Below the pieces are notes generated by a model that was given only the letters and a program-made list of their open reading frames with translations, ran no database searches and had not been told where the DNA came from. Of a DNA stretch of 64,000 nucleotides, positions 18,005 through 26,646 are shown piece after piece. This stretch comes from Fuerstiella marisgermanici (GTDB lineage: Bacteria; Planctomycetota; Planctomycetia; Planctomycetales; Planctomycetaceae). Positions within the stretch are counted from its first letter, which is position 1, and every line of letters begins with the position of its first letter. The DNA lies in contig NZ_CP017641.1 in assembly GCF_001983935.1 (NCBI RefSeq), positions 5,861,001-5,925,000 of the forward strand, given 5' to 3'. A program made the position numbers and the translations under genes.

Positions 18005-18637
18005 CTAAGTTCCTCTAACGGCCCTTGCAAGGTGAGGCGTGCCTGCGACAGCGGTGGTGCGACGTCCATCGATACTCGCGACACCTGGTTGCCTTGGAGA
18101 CTGCATGGTTAGCGTGCGATCGGGCGACGTGATTCGTTGTTCGCTGGCTTCGATACGATCAATGCCATCAGCGGTGATTGCGTATAGCCCACATTCCTCG
18201 CGCTTGATCCACCCTTTTTCGCGAAAGTACCAAAGGTGAAACTCCAGCACTTCTGCGGGGCAGTCCATGACCTGTTCCAGCGATGACGAACCGATCCCCG
18301 GTTGCCGCATGTCACGTCGACGTTGCGAATAGAACAGAGAAAGCAATCTGTGTCGATCATCACAGTCCGCGGCGGTCGATTTTGCCCCCTTGGCAATTTC
18401 TGATTTTTCGACCTGAAATTCTTTGTACCTGACGTCATAAGCCGCCCGCTTCTGCGGATCACGCAGCGTGGTATACGCGGCCAATAGTTGGCGGAACTTC
18501 AGACTGTCGCCGGTCTCCGAATTGTCCGGATGATAGCGTTGCCCGAAAAAGCGGAAAATGCGTTCGATTGTTTCGCTGGTCGCGTTCGAACTCACCTCCA
18601 TGACCTCGTAGAAATCAATAAATTCGAGGTCGTTCAT
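18005..18637 (-). CDS. DnaJ-domain protein with C-terminal winged-helix-like region
   Basis: A 210-residue protein. The J domain occupies about residues 6-72, with the HPD tripeptide at 36-38 (RYHPDN), and should stimulate a DnaK-type chaperone. Residues about 95-165 (LEQVMDCPAEVLEFHLWYFREKGWI followed by ITADGIDRIE) look like a winged-helix module, as seen in small regulators. The tail from about 170 is Arg/Thr/Pro rich and probably disordered. There is no Gly/Phe region or zinc domain, so it is not a full DnaJ. Single-gene unit; the partner is unknown. Confidence 0.8.
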   Translation of the reverse strand: MNDLEFIDFYEVMEVSSNATSETIERIFRFFGQRYHPDNSETGDSLKFRQLLAAYTTLRDPQKRAAYDVRYKEFQVEKSEIAKGAKSTAADCDDRHRLLSLFYSQRRRDMRQPGIGSSSLEQVMDCPAEVLEFHLWYFREKGWIKREECGLYAITADGIDRIEASEQRITSPDRTLTMQSPRQPGVASIDGRRTTAVAGTPHLARAVRGT

Positions 18638-18906
18638 TTTGGCACTGCTTTGCTGAAAACGGTTTCCCGACTGCCTTATGTTTGCCTCGGTGTTGCGGCG
18701 TCAATGAGGGAGCAAACTGGCATCGGCGATCGCTGCCGGGAGAGGCCGGAGCGGCACGTAATCGATAACGCTTGAAGCCTAGTTTGCGGTGCGCACTCGT
18801 CTCGAATTCGTCGCCGGCTGGCGACGTACTTCGGGTTTTCCAGCACCGTGCGTGCGGCCTTTGCGGATTGCATCGAAAATACCGCCATAAAACAGACCGG
18901 AACCTG

Positions 18907-19686
18907 TCACGCGAGGCGGAACAATCGCTTCGCGTTCGCCGTCGTCTGAGCGGCCAGCTCTGCGGGACTCATGCCATGAACCGCGGCGAGGCATTCGGCG
19001 GTGTGCCGTACCCAGGCCGGTTCATTTCGCTTGCCACGCTTCGGATGAGGCGCCAAATACGGCGAATCGGTCTCGACCAGCAATCGCTCCAGAGGAACAG
19101 TCTTCGCGACCTCACGAAGTTGGTCATTTTTCTTGTAAGTCACCATGCCGGCAAACGAAATATGCATCCCCATAGAAACGCACTCGGCCGCCATGTTGGC
19201 GTCACCGCAGAAGGAATGCATCACTCCGTTCAGTGCTCCGTGCTTGAAATCGTCTTTCAACATCGCCAATACGTTTGCTTCAGCGTCGCGGCAATGCACG
19301 ACAAACGGCTTCCCGCATTCTCGAGACAACTGAAGGTGCAGCTCAAAGTACTCCTGCTGCACATCCAGCGGGGCGTGATCCCAGTACTGATCTAACCCCG
19401 TTTCTCCAATGCCGACTGCTTGAGGATGTGCGGCCAGCTCCACAATTCGCTCCCAGTCGCCAGGTTGAACCTCCGACGCGTAATTGGGCTGAATACCAAC
19501 GACCGCAAAGACCTGCGGAAACCGATCGGCCAGAGCCACCGCCGCTTCGCTGGTCTGAACGGTGATTCCAATCGTTAGCATCTTTTCGACACCGCTGTCA
19601 ATCGCCTGCTGAACGACTTCGTCGAGGTCGTTATGGAAGGCTTCTGCATCAAGATGGCAGTGCGTATCGATCAATACAGGTGTCAT
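18907..19686 (-). CDS. tatD: TatD family metal-dependent deoxyribonuclease
   Basis: TIM-barrel hydrolase of 259 residues, normal for TatD. Metal-binding positions can be seen in IDTHCHLD near the start, GETGLDQYW (the Glu), FVVHCRDAE, MHSFCGD and ETDSPYLAPHP. Family members are 3'-5' DNA/RNA exonucleases in the cytoplasm, with roles in DNA repair and turnover. It is followed on the minus strand by the DnaJ-domain gene after about 270 bases with no recognisable gene. Confidence 0.92.
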   Translation of the reverse strand: MTPVLIDTHCHLDAEAFHNDLDEVVQQAIDSGVEKMLTIGITVQTSEAAVALADRFPQVFAVVGIQPNYASEVQPGDWERIVELAAHPQAVGIGETGLDQYWDHAPLDVQQEYFELHLQLSRECGKPFVVHCRDAEANVLAMLKDDFKHGALNGVMHSFCGDANMAAECVSMGMHISFAGMVTYKKNDQLREVAKTVPLERLLVETDSPYLAPHPKRGKRNEPAWVRHTAECLAAVHGMSPAELAAQTTANAKRLFRLA

Positions 19687-19922
19687 GCGGCGTTCAACTT
19701 GAAATAGCGGATTGCGCAGGTCTGTTTATGCAAAGCGTTTCGCTCCCACGCGTCCGCTGTGAAATCTCGCCGCGTGTCGAAACGAAATCATGTCAGGCCG
19801 CACACAGTAGGAAATTTCGCGCAGCACGTCACCCAACCACGCAATCAGTCCGCGGCACAAAATGTCTCTTCATCGCTCTCGAAAGATGACGGCCGTTTAA
19901 CAAAGTTTCTGGCACAAAAAAA

Positions 19923-19953
19923 GCGAGCAACAGACAGGCAGTCTGTTGCTCGC
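19923..19953 (-). terminator. Rho-independent terminator of the DUF1559 gene
   Basis: A perfect 13-bp stem (GCGAGCAACAGAC / GTCTGTTGCTCGC) with a 5-base loop, followed on the minus strand by a run of seven T. It starts 41 bases after the stop codon of the DUF1559 gene, on the side where its transcript ends. Confidence 0.9.
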
Positions 19954-19994
19954 ATCGCGTTTACGTCAGTTAGTTAGCTAGTTGGTGCGACGGT

Positions 19995-20900
19995 TTAGAA
20001 CTCGCCGACCACTTCTCCGCCCTTGGTCGTGCTCAACGCTCGCCAGTTGTCGAGGTCAACATTCTCAGAGACGAACCGAACTGCTCCGTCACCCATCAAC
20101 ACCTGAACGCCACCGGTGTGCATACTGCGGGCCGCGAACATTGTTGGGTTCGTTGAATTGGAAACATCGCACGGCAGGTTCTGCAATGGCTCGTTGTTGC
20201 AGTAGCTGGACGAATAGATACGGTCTGGCAGATTTGAGTTAGGGCCAAGATAAGTTGTGAACTGACTCGCGTCACCCCACCATCCAAAGCCACGCAAGTC
20301 TGTGCCGTTGCCCTGAACAACTTCAGCCATGAGGAAAGTGTTTGACGTCCCGTCCTGCAGGTCACGCATTTTGAAGGCTTTGAGATTAGCGAACGGTGCT
20401 CCGCCAAACTTGACGCCGTTCAAGTCACTCTGCTGACCGTAGCCAGTGTTCCCGAAGTTCACAGAATAGTTGTGAGAGGTAATACCAGAGAACGGGCGAT
20501 TGTCTTTGTCACTCGGGCAACTCAGCGCTGCTAGCCGTGTCGTCGTAACTGGAAGATTGGCGGCCGAACCATATCGTGGCCCGGTCGCATCGTTGCCGCC
20601 GCTGTTCTGGTACAGCTCGTAGAGATTTGCCTGTTCAATGTAAGGCAGGATCGGTACCTGCCATGTCCCCCAGCAGCAATTGTGTCGACCAATCGGAAAC
20701 GTCAGAAAGACGTCGTGGTAGTTATGCATGGCCAGACCAAGCTGCTTCATGTTGTTTTTGCACTGCGTTCGGCGAGCCGCTTCTCGCGCTTGCTGAACAG
20801 CTGGCAACAACAGTGCAATCAGAATCGCAATGATGGCGATCACCACAAGTAATTCGATGAGTGTAAAGCCCCGTTGACGGGCCCGAGTTTGTGTCTTCAT
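19995..20900 (-). CDS. DUF1559 protein with prepilin-type N-terminus
   Basis: A 301-residue protein of the large planctomycete DUF1559 family. A type IV prepilin methylation motif [17 protein letters not shown] lies near residues 12-26, cut after the Gly, with the helix continuing into [18 protein letters not shown]. The C-terminal half ends in the usual H-X9-DG segment ([13 protein letters not shown]). I chose the ATG at 20900, with GAGGAAG as ribosome-binding site; a longer frame to 20948 adds non-family residues. It follows the small lipoprotein gene after 56 bases, an arrangement seen repeatedly in these genomes. Surface or pseudopilus function is inference. Confidence 0.9.
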   Translation of the reverse strand: MKTQTRARQRGFTLIELLVVIAIIAILIALLLPAVQQAREAARRTQCKNNMKQLGLAMHNYHDVFLTFPIGRHNCCWGTWQVPILPYIEQANLYELYQNSGGNDATGPRYGSAANLPVTTTRLAALSCPSDKDNRPFSGITSHNYSVNFGNTGYGQQSDLNGVKFGGAPFANLKAFKMRDLQDGTSNTFLMAEVVQGNGTDLRGFGWWGDASQFTTYLGPNSNLPDRIYSSSYCNNEPLQNLPCDVSNSTNPTMFAARSMHTGGVQVLMGDGAVRFVSENVDLDNWRALSTTKGGEVVGEF

Positions 20901-20956
20901 TGGTCTCTTCCTCAACTCAGAAATGGAAAAACAAAAAGTATTTATCACACCGCCCG

Positions 20957-21373
20957 CTATTTGGCGGCTTCGATATCCAATTTGTAAACGTTGTCCTCGC
21001 CCGCCTTGACGGTGAAGGTTTCAGTACTGTTTTTGTTGTACTTGGCAGGTATCAACTCGGCCGCAATCTGGCGGGATTCGCCCGGCATTTCGACCAACTC
21101 GGCAGTTTCGTCTGATGCACTGATGCGGACGAGATAGTCTCCGGGTGGCAACCCCTTGTCCTCAGGAACAGCAAATTTCCCAACGTCTATCTTCGCGCCA
21201 GATGCGATTCCTTCGCCTTTAGGCGTGAATTCAATAGAACCGCGCGCGAGTGGCTCGCCACCATAAGTGATCTCGCCCGTCACGGCCTGACGGTTGAGCG
21301 GGTTTCCGTCTCCGCAACCCGTGAAAATCAGGGCGATGACGAGTAAAAAAGCGTACTGAAGTCGAGTTTGCAT
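20957..21373 (-). CDS. Small lipoprotein paired with DUF1559 (transthyretin-like)
   Basis: A 138-residue envelope lipoprotein. The leader ends in a lipobox-like IFTGC (about 17-21). The rest is a single beta-sandwich of the carboxypeptidase regulatory/transthyretin type ([32 protein letters not shown]). I chose the ATG at 21373; the open frame runs on to 21682 but the extra 103 residues are not protein-like and include the putative promoter. It is the first gene of a two-gene unit with DUF1559. Confidence 0.85.
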   Translation of the reverse strand: MQTRLQYAFLLVIALIFTGCGDGNPLNRQAVTGEITYGGEPLARGSIEFTPKGEGIASGAKIDVGKFAVPEDKGLPPGDYLVRISASDETAELVEMPGESRQIAAELIPAKYNKNSTETFTVKAGEDNVYKLDIEAAK

Positions 21374-21825
21374 TGTTGGCCTTATGCAGGTTGGGAAAGA
21401 GCCTATCTGGAAGGCGCCAGTGCGACTTCTCAAGGCAGATGCAGGGGTGAACGAACGATTACGGCAGGATATTGGCAGGCGTTCAGTACTATAGTACCGG
21501 TCGAGATAACGCGATTCAACTGGCCAGAACGGAAATAAACGGCAATCCAGGCTGCATCCCTTCGCCATTTCGAAGCAAATCCCGGACCATTCATCTCTCT
21601 TCAATGACAAGCTATGGCTCTGTGCCATCGCGTCCAGGGAGTTCAATTTCTGTTTACGAATACGTTCCCTGGTTAGCAGCAACGGGGGGCACTGAGTGCT
21701 TCGACACGATAGCTAGAAGCACGCGTATCACGTGCCCCCAAACGCGGGCCAGTGGCATATTCCTGGAAACCGGTCGGTTGCGCCGCTAGATTGCCCGGAA
21801 GCCAACCAACCTCCGGAGCAACAAT
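21374..21825. other. Intergenic region with one possible promoter
   Basis: The 452 bases separate the divergent lipoprotein and glycerophosphodiesterase genes. Apart from the putative minus-strand promoter at 21491-21519 I see no gene, RNA or repeat here. Confidence 0.5.
21491..21519 (-). promoter_or_regulatory. Putative sigma70-type promoter for the lipoprotein/DUF1559 unit
   Basis: On the minus strand TTGAAT (21519-21514) and TACTAT (21496-21491) are separated by 17 bases, close to the bacterial housekeeping consensus. The expected start of transcription is about 110 bases before the lipoprotein ATG. Found by eye; not verified. Confidence 0.4.
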
Positions 21826-23247
21826 GTGATCAGATTCGTTTTCACCACAATCGCCATCACCGTCACTTTCCTGGGACACCTGTCGCCTATGGACCATCGA
21901 TGCTCAGCTCAGGTCGCGAAGTCGGGAGACGAGCCAGTCCTGATGGAAACCTTTGATCAGGCCGGAACATCGCCGCCAGCCGACTGGAACGTGGTCGAGG
22001 GCTATTGGCGGGTGGAAGATGGTTTGTTGGTGGCCGATTCGCTGGATGGTGAATCGTATATCACCTTTGGCGAACCGTCCTGGCAGAACTACGAAGTGGA
22101 GGCGACCGTCACATTTCGCGAGGTGCGGAATGAGGCGCGGTGGGTGTCGATATTGGTGCGAGCGACTCCGAACGGTGAAACCCCATGGTCGCAGGCGGTG
22201 GTGCGTTTCGACAGCACCAAGCCCAACGGTATGGAGTTCGCCGTGAAGACATCCGCGAAGCAATGGAGCGTGCGCAGCAAAGGATCGACCGCCGCCAAAC
22301 GGAAACTCAATCAGCCACAACGACTGAAAATCGCAGTACGCGGTTCGCGTGTAGACATCTTTCTGGATGGCCAGCAGGTTGTTAACAGCCAGCTATGTGT
22401 CGACCGAGCGACAGGCTGCGTCGGGCTGGGCGTCAGTGGCTGCGTTGCCGCATTCGATGACGTTGCGGTGCGACAGTTGCCGCCGTCAGAGAACAAGCCA
22501 GCCGATTCCTCACGCCGGGCCGACGTTGTCGCGCACCGCGGTTTTTCAGCAATTGCTCCTGAGAACACATTGGCCGCTATTCGAGCCGCCATCAAGGCCG
22601 GAGCAACCGGTTGCGAGTTCGACGTCTACGCCTGTGCCGACGGGACGATTGTGTTGATGCACGACAAAACGGTAGAGCGAACGACCAACAGCACCGGTCA
22701 AGTGACCGACTTAATGCTACAACAATTGCGAAAACTGGACGCCGGTTCGTGGAAAGATCCGAAGTATGCAGGCGAACCAGTCCCGACGCTCACCGAGGCG
22801 CTAAAGCTGCTGAAGGGCACAGGGTGTCAGCCGGTGATTGAAATCAAGATGGAAGGAATCGCGAAGCAGGTGGTCAGCGATGTACGAGCTCTGGAGATGG
22901 TTGATCAGGTCGCGATCATCGCATTCAGTGCCGACGTTGTGCGAGAAGTGCGGGAGCTTGAACCACGCATCGTGTGTGCCTGGTTGAGTAGCAAAGAACT
23001 GTCGGGGTCAGTGACCGAACAGGCCGACTGGCTGCAGAAGCAAGCTCGAGCATGCCACGCAAAACTGCTGGACCTGCGTTTCACGATGCTATCACCCGAA
23101 CTGGTGACTGAACTGAAAAAACGTGGGCTGGGCGTGTGGACGTGGACCGTTAACGAATCGGCAGTGATGCAGGCATTGCAGCAATGGGGCGTTGACAGCA
23201 TCACCACCGACCGGCCGAATTTACTAAATCAATCGGCGGATTTTTGA
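21826..23247 (+). CDS. Secreted glycerophosphodiester phosphodiesterase with N-terminal beta-sandwich
   Basis: A 473-residue exported protein. After a signal peptide (about 1-29) comes a concanavalin/LamG-like beta-sandwich (about 38-215; YWRVEDGLLVAD, WVSILVRATPNG) as in DUF1080-like domains. A GDPD TIM barrel follows (about 230-470) with HRGFSAIAPENT, the metal pair in CEFDVYACADG, and MHDKTVERTT. The barrel hydrolyses glycerophosphodiesters to glycerol-3-phosphate and an alcohol; the front domain may bind carbohydrate or surfaces. It converges on an alkaline phosphatase gene and overlaps its 3' end by 19 bases, which suggests a phosphate-scavenging locus. Confidence 0.88.
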   Translation: MIRFVFTTIAITVTFLGHLSPMDHRCSAQVAKSGDEPVLMETFDQAGTSPPADWNVVEGYWRVEDGLLVADSLDGESYITFGEPSWQNYEVEATVTFREVRNEARWVSILVRATPNGETPWSQAVVRFDSTKPNGMEFAVKTSAKQWSVRSKGSTAAKRKLNQPQRLKIAVRGSRVDIFLDGQQVVNSQLCVDRATGCVGLGVSGCVAAFDDVAVRQLPPSENKPADSSRRADVVAHRGFSAIAPENTLAAIRAAIKAGATGCEFDVYACADGTIVLMHDKTVERTTNSTGQVTDLMLQQLRKLDAGSWKDPKYAGEPVPTLTEALKLLKGTGCQPVIEIKMEGIAKQVVSDVRALEMVDQVAIIAFSADVVREVRELEPRIVCAWLSSKELSGSVTEQADWLQKQARACHAKLLDLRFTMLSPELVTELKKRGLGVWTWTVNESAVMQALQQWGVDSITTDRPNLLNQSADF

Positions 23248-24869
23248 ACGAGTACTTCCGGCTGAACCAAGTGAAAATAGTGGCCATGGTCAGCGGTTAA
23301 AATCAGAGCCGTTTCGTCCCAGCCACCGTTTTCTTCAATCCACTTAACGACTGCACGGAAGGCATCATCGCCGCTGATGACGGCACCGATTGAGCTGTCG
23401 ATGTTGTTGGAATGGTTCGCCCAATCGACGTCGCCCGATTCAACCATCAACCACCAGCAATCAGAACGTGACTGAAGCAGGTCGACCGCGGCCAGAGCCA
23501 TCTGTTGCAGCGTCACGTTCTCGCGCAAATCTTCTTTGCTGTAGGCTTCTGCCTTGGCGGACGACGGGTTGCCAACATTCACAACGGGGTCGTAATTACC
23601 GTCCGCGGTGCGATAAGGCAGATGCCCTCGTTCAACGCCGAAATAGCCAAACAACCGCTGCTGCTGCTTCTTCGCCTGCGACACGGCCGCGTTCAATACT
23701 TCAGGGCCGGGCTCGCCACTGGTCCGTTGAGCAACAACATACTTGCCACCATTCGCAACATCGATGGCAGCGAGGTCGTCATCCGTAATGTACCGATTTC
23801 CCGGTACGAAATTCTTTCCCTGCGATCCATCTTTGTCCTGGTCGATCCCCCATCCGCCTCCCATCAAAACATCAACTCCCGGTAGGCCGTTCGGGTTAAA
23901 CACTGACGGCCGACCGATCAAGTCGCGCGTGATATCCTGGTAATCGTTCCGATGCACGTTGTTGGCATACGCGCAGGCAGGCGTGGCGTGACTGATGGGG
24001 ACACTCGTCACCACACCGATTGCGAACCCGTCATCCTGCAGCGTTCGGGCGATTGGCAGCACGCCATTGCCAGTCGCGTCGACGTTAATCGCCGCGTTGT
24101 AAGATTTGATGCCCGCCATAAGTGATGTGGCTGATGAGGCCGAGTCCGTGTACGCATGCGGCGTAATTTCGCTTTTACCGATGGGGTATTGGGCGTCCGT
24201 GACTTTGCTCCATGGTGCTTCTCCGCCAAGCGTCACGTCATAGCCACCTCGCAACTTTCCGCCCGGCGTCGTCACGGTTTGCTTGTCGACATTGACAGCC
24301 GTTCCGTCGTTGTGAGGGCTCGTCACAAAGTAACCGAAATCCGTCTTCGCACCTCGATAATCCAGAAAAGCCAATCCTTCGCCACGACCTTCGTCATACG
24401 CCACCTTTCCTGCCTTGACGATGGCTGCGTTGCGAGTTGTTTGCCAGTCCATCCCATCGAACACAAACAGGATCACTCTTTTTTTTCCAGCCGCGACGGC
24501 AGCTTCCTGCAATTTGTAGATGTCCGTCTGGTCGAAGTACTCCGCCTTCGGGTTCAGCGTTTTCTCAGGCAGATACCCATACAAATTCTTGATGCCATCT
24601 TCATCGCGATACACACTGTTTTCGCCAGCAAACGCCTTGAGGTCGATGCCGAATGTATATGCCGGGATTAGCCGGTTACTGTGAGTCGTCCAGCTGGAGT
24701 ACTTTTCTGGATTCGGCCCCCAATGGCCCCAGTCTGATTTGTTAGACGTGGCAGCGGCCGCCTGCAATTCGGCAATGCGGTCGGCAGCCTGCGACGAAGG
24801 AAGGCTGTTGCCTGTCGTCAGCGTGGCTACGGCGAGGATGGAAACGCACGTACGGCGCAAACGAATCAT
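23229..24869 (-). CDS. Alkaline phosphatase
   Basis: A 546-residue exported phosphomonoesterase. It has a signal peptide (1-28) and FVFDGMDWQT with a metal-binding Asp. The nucleophile motif TDSASSATSLMAGIKSYN corresponds to the Ser102 region of the E. coli enzyme. MVESGDVDWANHSNN and LTADHGHYF supply the remaining metal ligands. It is longer than PhoA and closer to the planctomycete/PhoA-like branch. It would release phosphate in the periplasm, fitting the convergent glycerophosphodiesterase. I saw no clear Pho-box. Confidence 0.9.
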   Translation of the reverse strand: MIRLRRTCVSILAVATLTTGNSLPSSQAADRIAELQAAAATSNKSDWGHWGPNPEKYSSWTTHSNRLIPAYTFGIDLKAFAGENSVYRDEDGIKNLYGYLPEKTLNPKAEYFDQTDIYKLQEAAVAAGKKRVILFVFDGMDWQTTRNAAIVKAGKVAYDEGRGEGLAFLDYRGAKTDFGYFVTSPHNDGTAVNVDKQTVTTPGGKLRGGYDVTLGGEAPWSKVTDAQYPIGKSEITPHAYTDSASSATSLMAGIKSYNAAINVDATGNGVLPIARTLQDDGFAIGVVTSVPISHATPACAYANNVHRNDYQDITRDLIGRPSVFNPNGLPGVDVLMGGGWGIDQDKDGSQGKNFVPGNRYITDDDLAAIDVANGGKYVVAQRTSGEPGPEVLNAAVSQAKKQQQRLFGYFGVERGHLPYRTADGNYDPVVNVGNPSSAKAEAYSKEDLRENVTLQQMALAAVDLLQSRSDCWWLMVESGDVDWANHSNNIDSSIGAVISGDDAFRAVVKWIEENGGWDETALILTADHGHYFHLVQPEVLVQKSAD

Positions 24870-25180
24870 CGGGATTTCCTGATCTAAACGATGTGGAGGA
24901 AGGAGAATATTCGGCGAGGCTGTTGGGGACCGGTCATTTCACGCACGAGTTGCCGGTCAAAGGGGAGGATCATTATTAGATCGCGTGTTGGAAAAAGAAA
25001 GAGACGGCAATCAATTTCACAACAGTACAACGACGGCCTCTCTCCGTTTCGGTGCTGTGGTGAGCAGTTGTCTGAGATTCGCAACAAAACTATGATTCCG
25101 CCTGTGCGGGCCACATTTCCGGACCGATGATGCACATGGATCGACAGTGTCGGCACCTGAGCTTCACAACAGAAGAAAGA
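24870..25180. other. Intergenic region, no gene seen
   Basis: About 310 bases between the alkaline phosphatase start and the next plus-strand gene. Open frames here are short and unconvincing. No hairpin terminator or promoter stood out. Confidence 0.45.
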
Positions 25181-25603
25181 ATGACTGTGGACGAGTTTAT
25201 CTCAATGGTGACACAGAAACTTGGCGTTGGTGAAAGCGAAAGCCGATCCGCAACGGGCGGTCTGCTGAAGATGCTGAAAGAGCAACTGGATGACTCCACG
25301 TTCAGCAGCTTCGTCGAGAAACTGCCCGGCGCCAGCTCGCTGCTGGACGAAGCAGAATCCGACGGTGCCGGTGATTCTGGCGGCGGTGGCCTGATGGGCA
25401 AACTGACATCAATGGCTGGCGACTTGTTGGGCAGTGGTGGTGGCGCGGCAGGGCTCGCAAAAATTATCGGAGAATCTGGCATCAGCCTCGACAAAGCAGG
25501 AGGCTTCCTGGCGGCCTTCATGGGCTTTCTGAAAGCGAAGCTCGGCGATGACATGTTTGCCAGGTTGGCGTCGAATATTCCAGGCTTTGGCGACGCTGAA
25601 TAG
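25181..25603 (+). CDS. Small glycine-rich protein resembling DUF2780/DUF2267-type proteins
   Basis: A 140-residue protein starting MTVDEFISMVTQKLGV, chosen over an upstream ATG (25127) because an AAGAAAGA ribosome-binding stretch lies just before 25181. Residues 1-50 form a helical domain (SATGGLLKMLKEQL). A Gly-rich linker follows (about 65-90), then a second helical part (SLDKAGGFLAAFMGFLKAKLGDD). The pattern, with a helix pair and a G-rich hinge, resembles DUF2780 (VcgC/VcgE-like) proteins, but I am not sure. No signal peptide. Lies 59 bases before ribF on the same strand. Confidence 0.6.
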   Translation: MTVDEFISMVTQKLGVGESESRSATGGLLKMLKEQLDDSTFSSFVEKLPGASSLLDEAESDGAGDSGGGGLMGKLTSMAGDLLGSGGGAAGLAKIIGESGISLDKAGGFLAAFMGFLKAKLGDDMFARLASNIPGFGDAE

Positions 25604-25662
25604 TCAGCTCCCTCGGCCTTCTGCCCGCAGTTTTCTACAAACCCAGATTCGCTCAGTCCGTT

Positions 25663-26580
25663 ATGCCATTTTCCGAATTGCAGGTGCCGGCGTCCGCGAC
25701 GCGCGGTGTCGTCACCGTCGGAAATTTTGACGGAGTCCACCGCGGCCATCGTTCGATGCTGGCCAAAGTGCGCGACATTGCTGATCGGGCATCAGCGCCA
25801 GCCGTGGTTGTGTCGTTTGATCCTCACCCGATCAACGTACTGAAACCACACGTCAACCTGCCGCGGCTGTCCACAATTGCAGTTCGCACCCAATTGCTCA
25901 AACAGTTCGGGGCGGATGAAGTTGTGATTCTGCCTGTCGATCAACAACTGTTGGGAATGTCACCTGAGAATTTCTTTCAGGACGTCATGCTCGACCGGTT
26001 GCAGGCCGTTGGTCTTGTGGAAGGGCCCGATTTTCGATTTGGCAAAGATCGAGCCGGAGACACGGGCGTCCTGAGGCAACTTTGTGGGCTGCACGACGTC
26101 ACGTTAACCGTGATCGACGCGGTCTGTTTGGACGACGAAATGATCTCGTCGACCCGCATTCGGCAACTGATTCAGGCTGGTCAGCTGGATGCCGCAATCG
26201 AAATGTTGGGCCATTCCTACACGCTGTCAGGGAAGGTCGTCCATGGCGCAGGTCGAGGAAGAACGATTGGAATTCCAACCGCGAATCTTGCCGACATCGA
26301 AGTGCTGCTGCCCGCAGCCGGTGTCTATGCGGGACGTTGCTGCCTGGACGGGCAAACATTTTCTGCAGCCGTGAACATTGGCTCCAACCCGACGTTCGGT
26401 GACGACGAACAAAAGGTCGAATGTCACGTGATCGACTACTCGGGCGACCTTTATGGCCAGAACATGGACGTTGAGTTACTCGCAAAGATTCGCGACGCTC
26501 AGCAGTTTGCGAACGCGGAAGCACTAACGAACGCAATCAAGAGGGATATCGAACGCTGTAGATTGTCCGCCTCCGAATAG
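25663..26580 (+). CDS. ribF: Bifunctional riboflavin kinase / FAD synthetase
   Basis: A 305-residue enzyme that phosphorylates riboflavin to FMN and adenylates it to FAD. The N-terminal nucleotidyltransferase part shows VTVGNFDGVHRGHRSML (about 18-35), FDPHP, and SSTRIRQLI near 160. The C-terminal kinase part shows the GRGRTIGIPTANL motif (about 197-209) and VYAGRC. Length is normal for RibF. It sits alone on the plus strand, with the PQQ-like protein convergent behind it. Confidence 0.93.
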   Translation: MPFSELQVPASATRGVVTVGNFDGVHRGHRSMLAKVRDIADRASAPAVVVSFDPHPINVLKPHVNLPRLSTIAVRTQLLKQFGADEVVILPVDQQLLGMSPENFFQDVMLDRLQAVGLVEGPDFRFGKDRAGDTGVLRQLCGLHDVTLTVIDAVCLDDEMISSTRIRQLIQAGQLDAAIEMLGHSYTLSGKVVHGAGRGRTIGIPTANLADIEVLLPAAGVYAGRCCLDGQTFSAAVNIGSNPTFGDDEQKVECHVIDYSGDLYGQNMDVELLAKIRDAQQFANAEALTNAIKRDIERCRLSASE

Positions 26581-26646
26581 CTGGGACGTCGTGCGGATTT
26601 CGCCGACAGCCCTCGCGAATATCCAGCACAAGCTGAACTGATCTCG

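Noticed and set aside
18638-18906. Short minus-strand frames between the DnaJ-domain gene and tatD
   Set aside because: Fewer than 75 codons, overlapping each other in different frames, no signal peptide, no ribosome-binding site and no family. I call the stretch non-coding.
18772-19395. 207-codon plus-strand frame
   Set aside because: Antisense to tatD, which shows all its metal-binding motifs.
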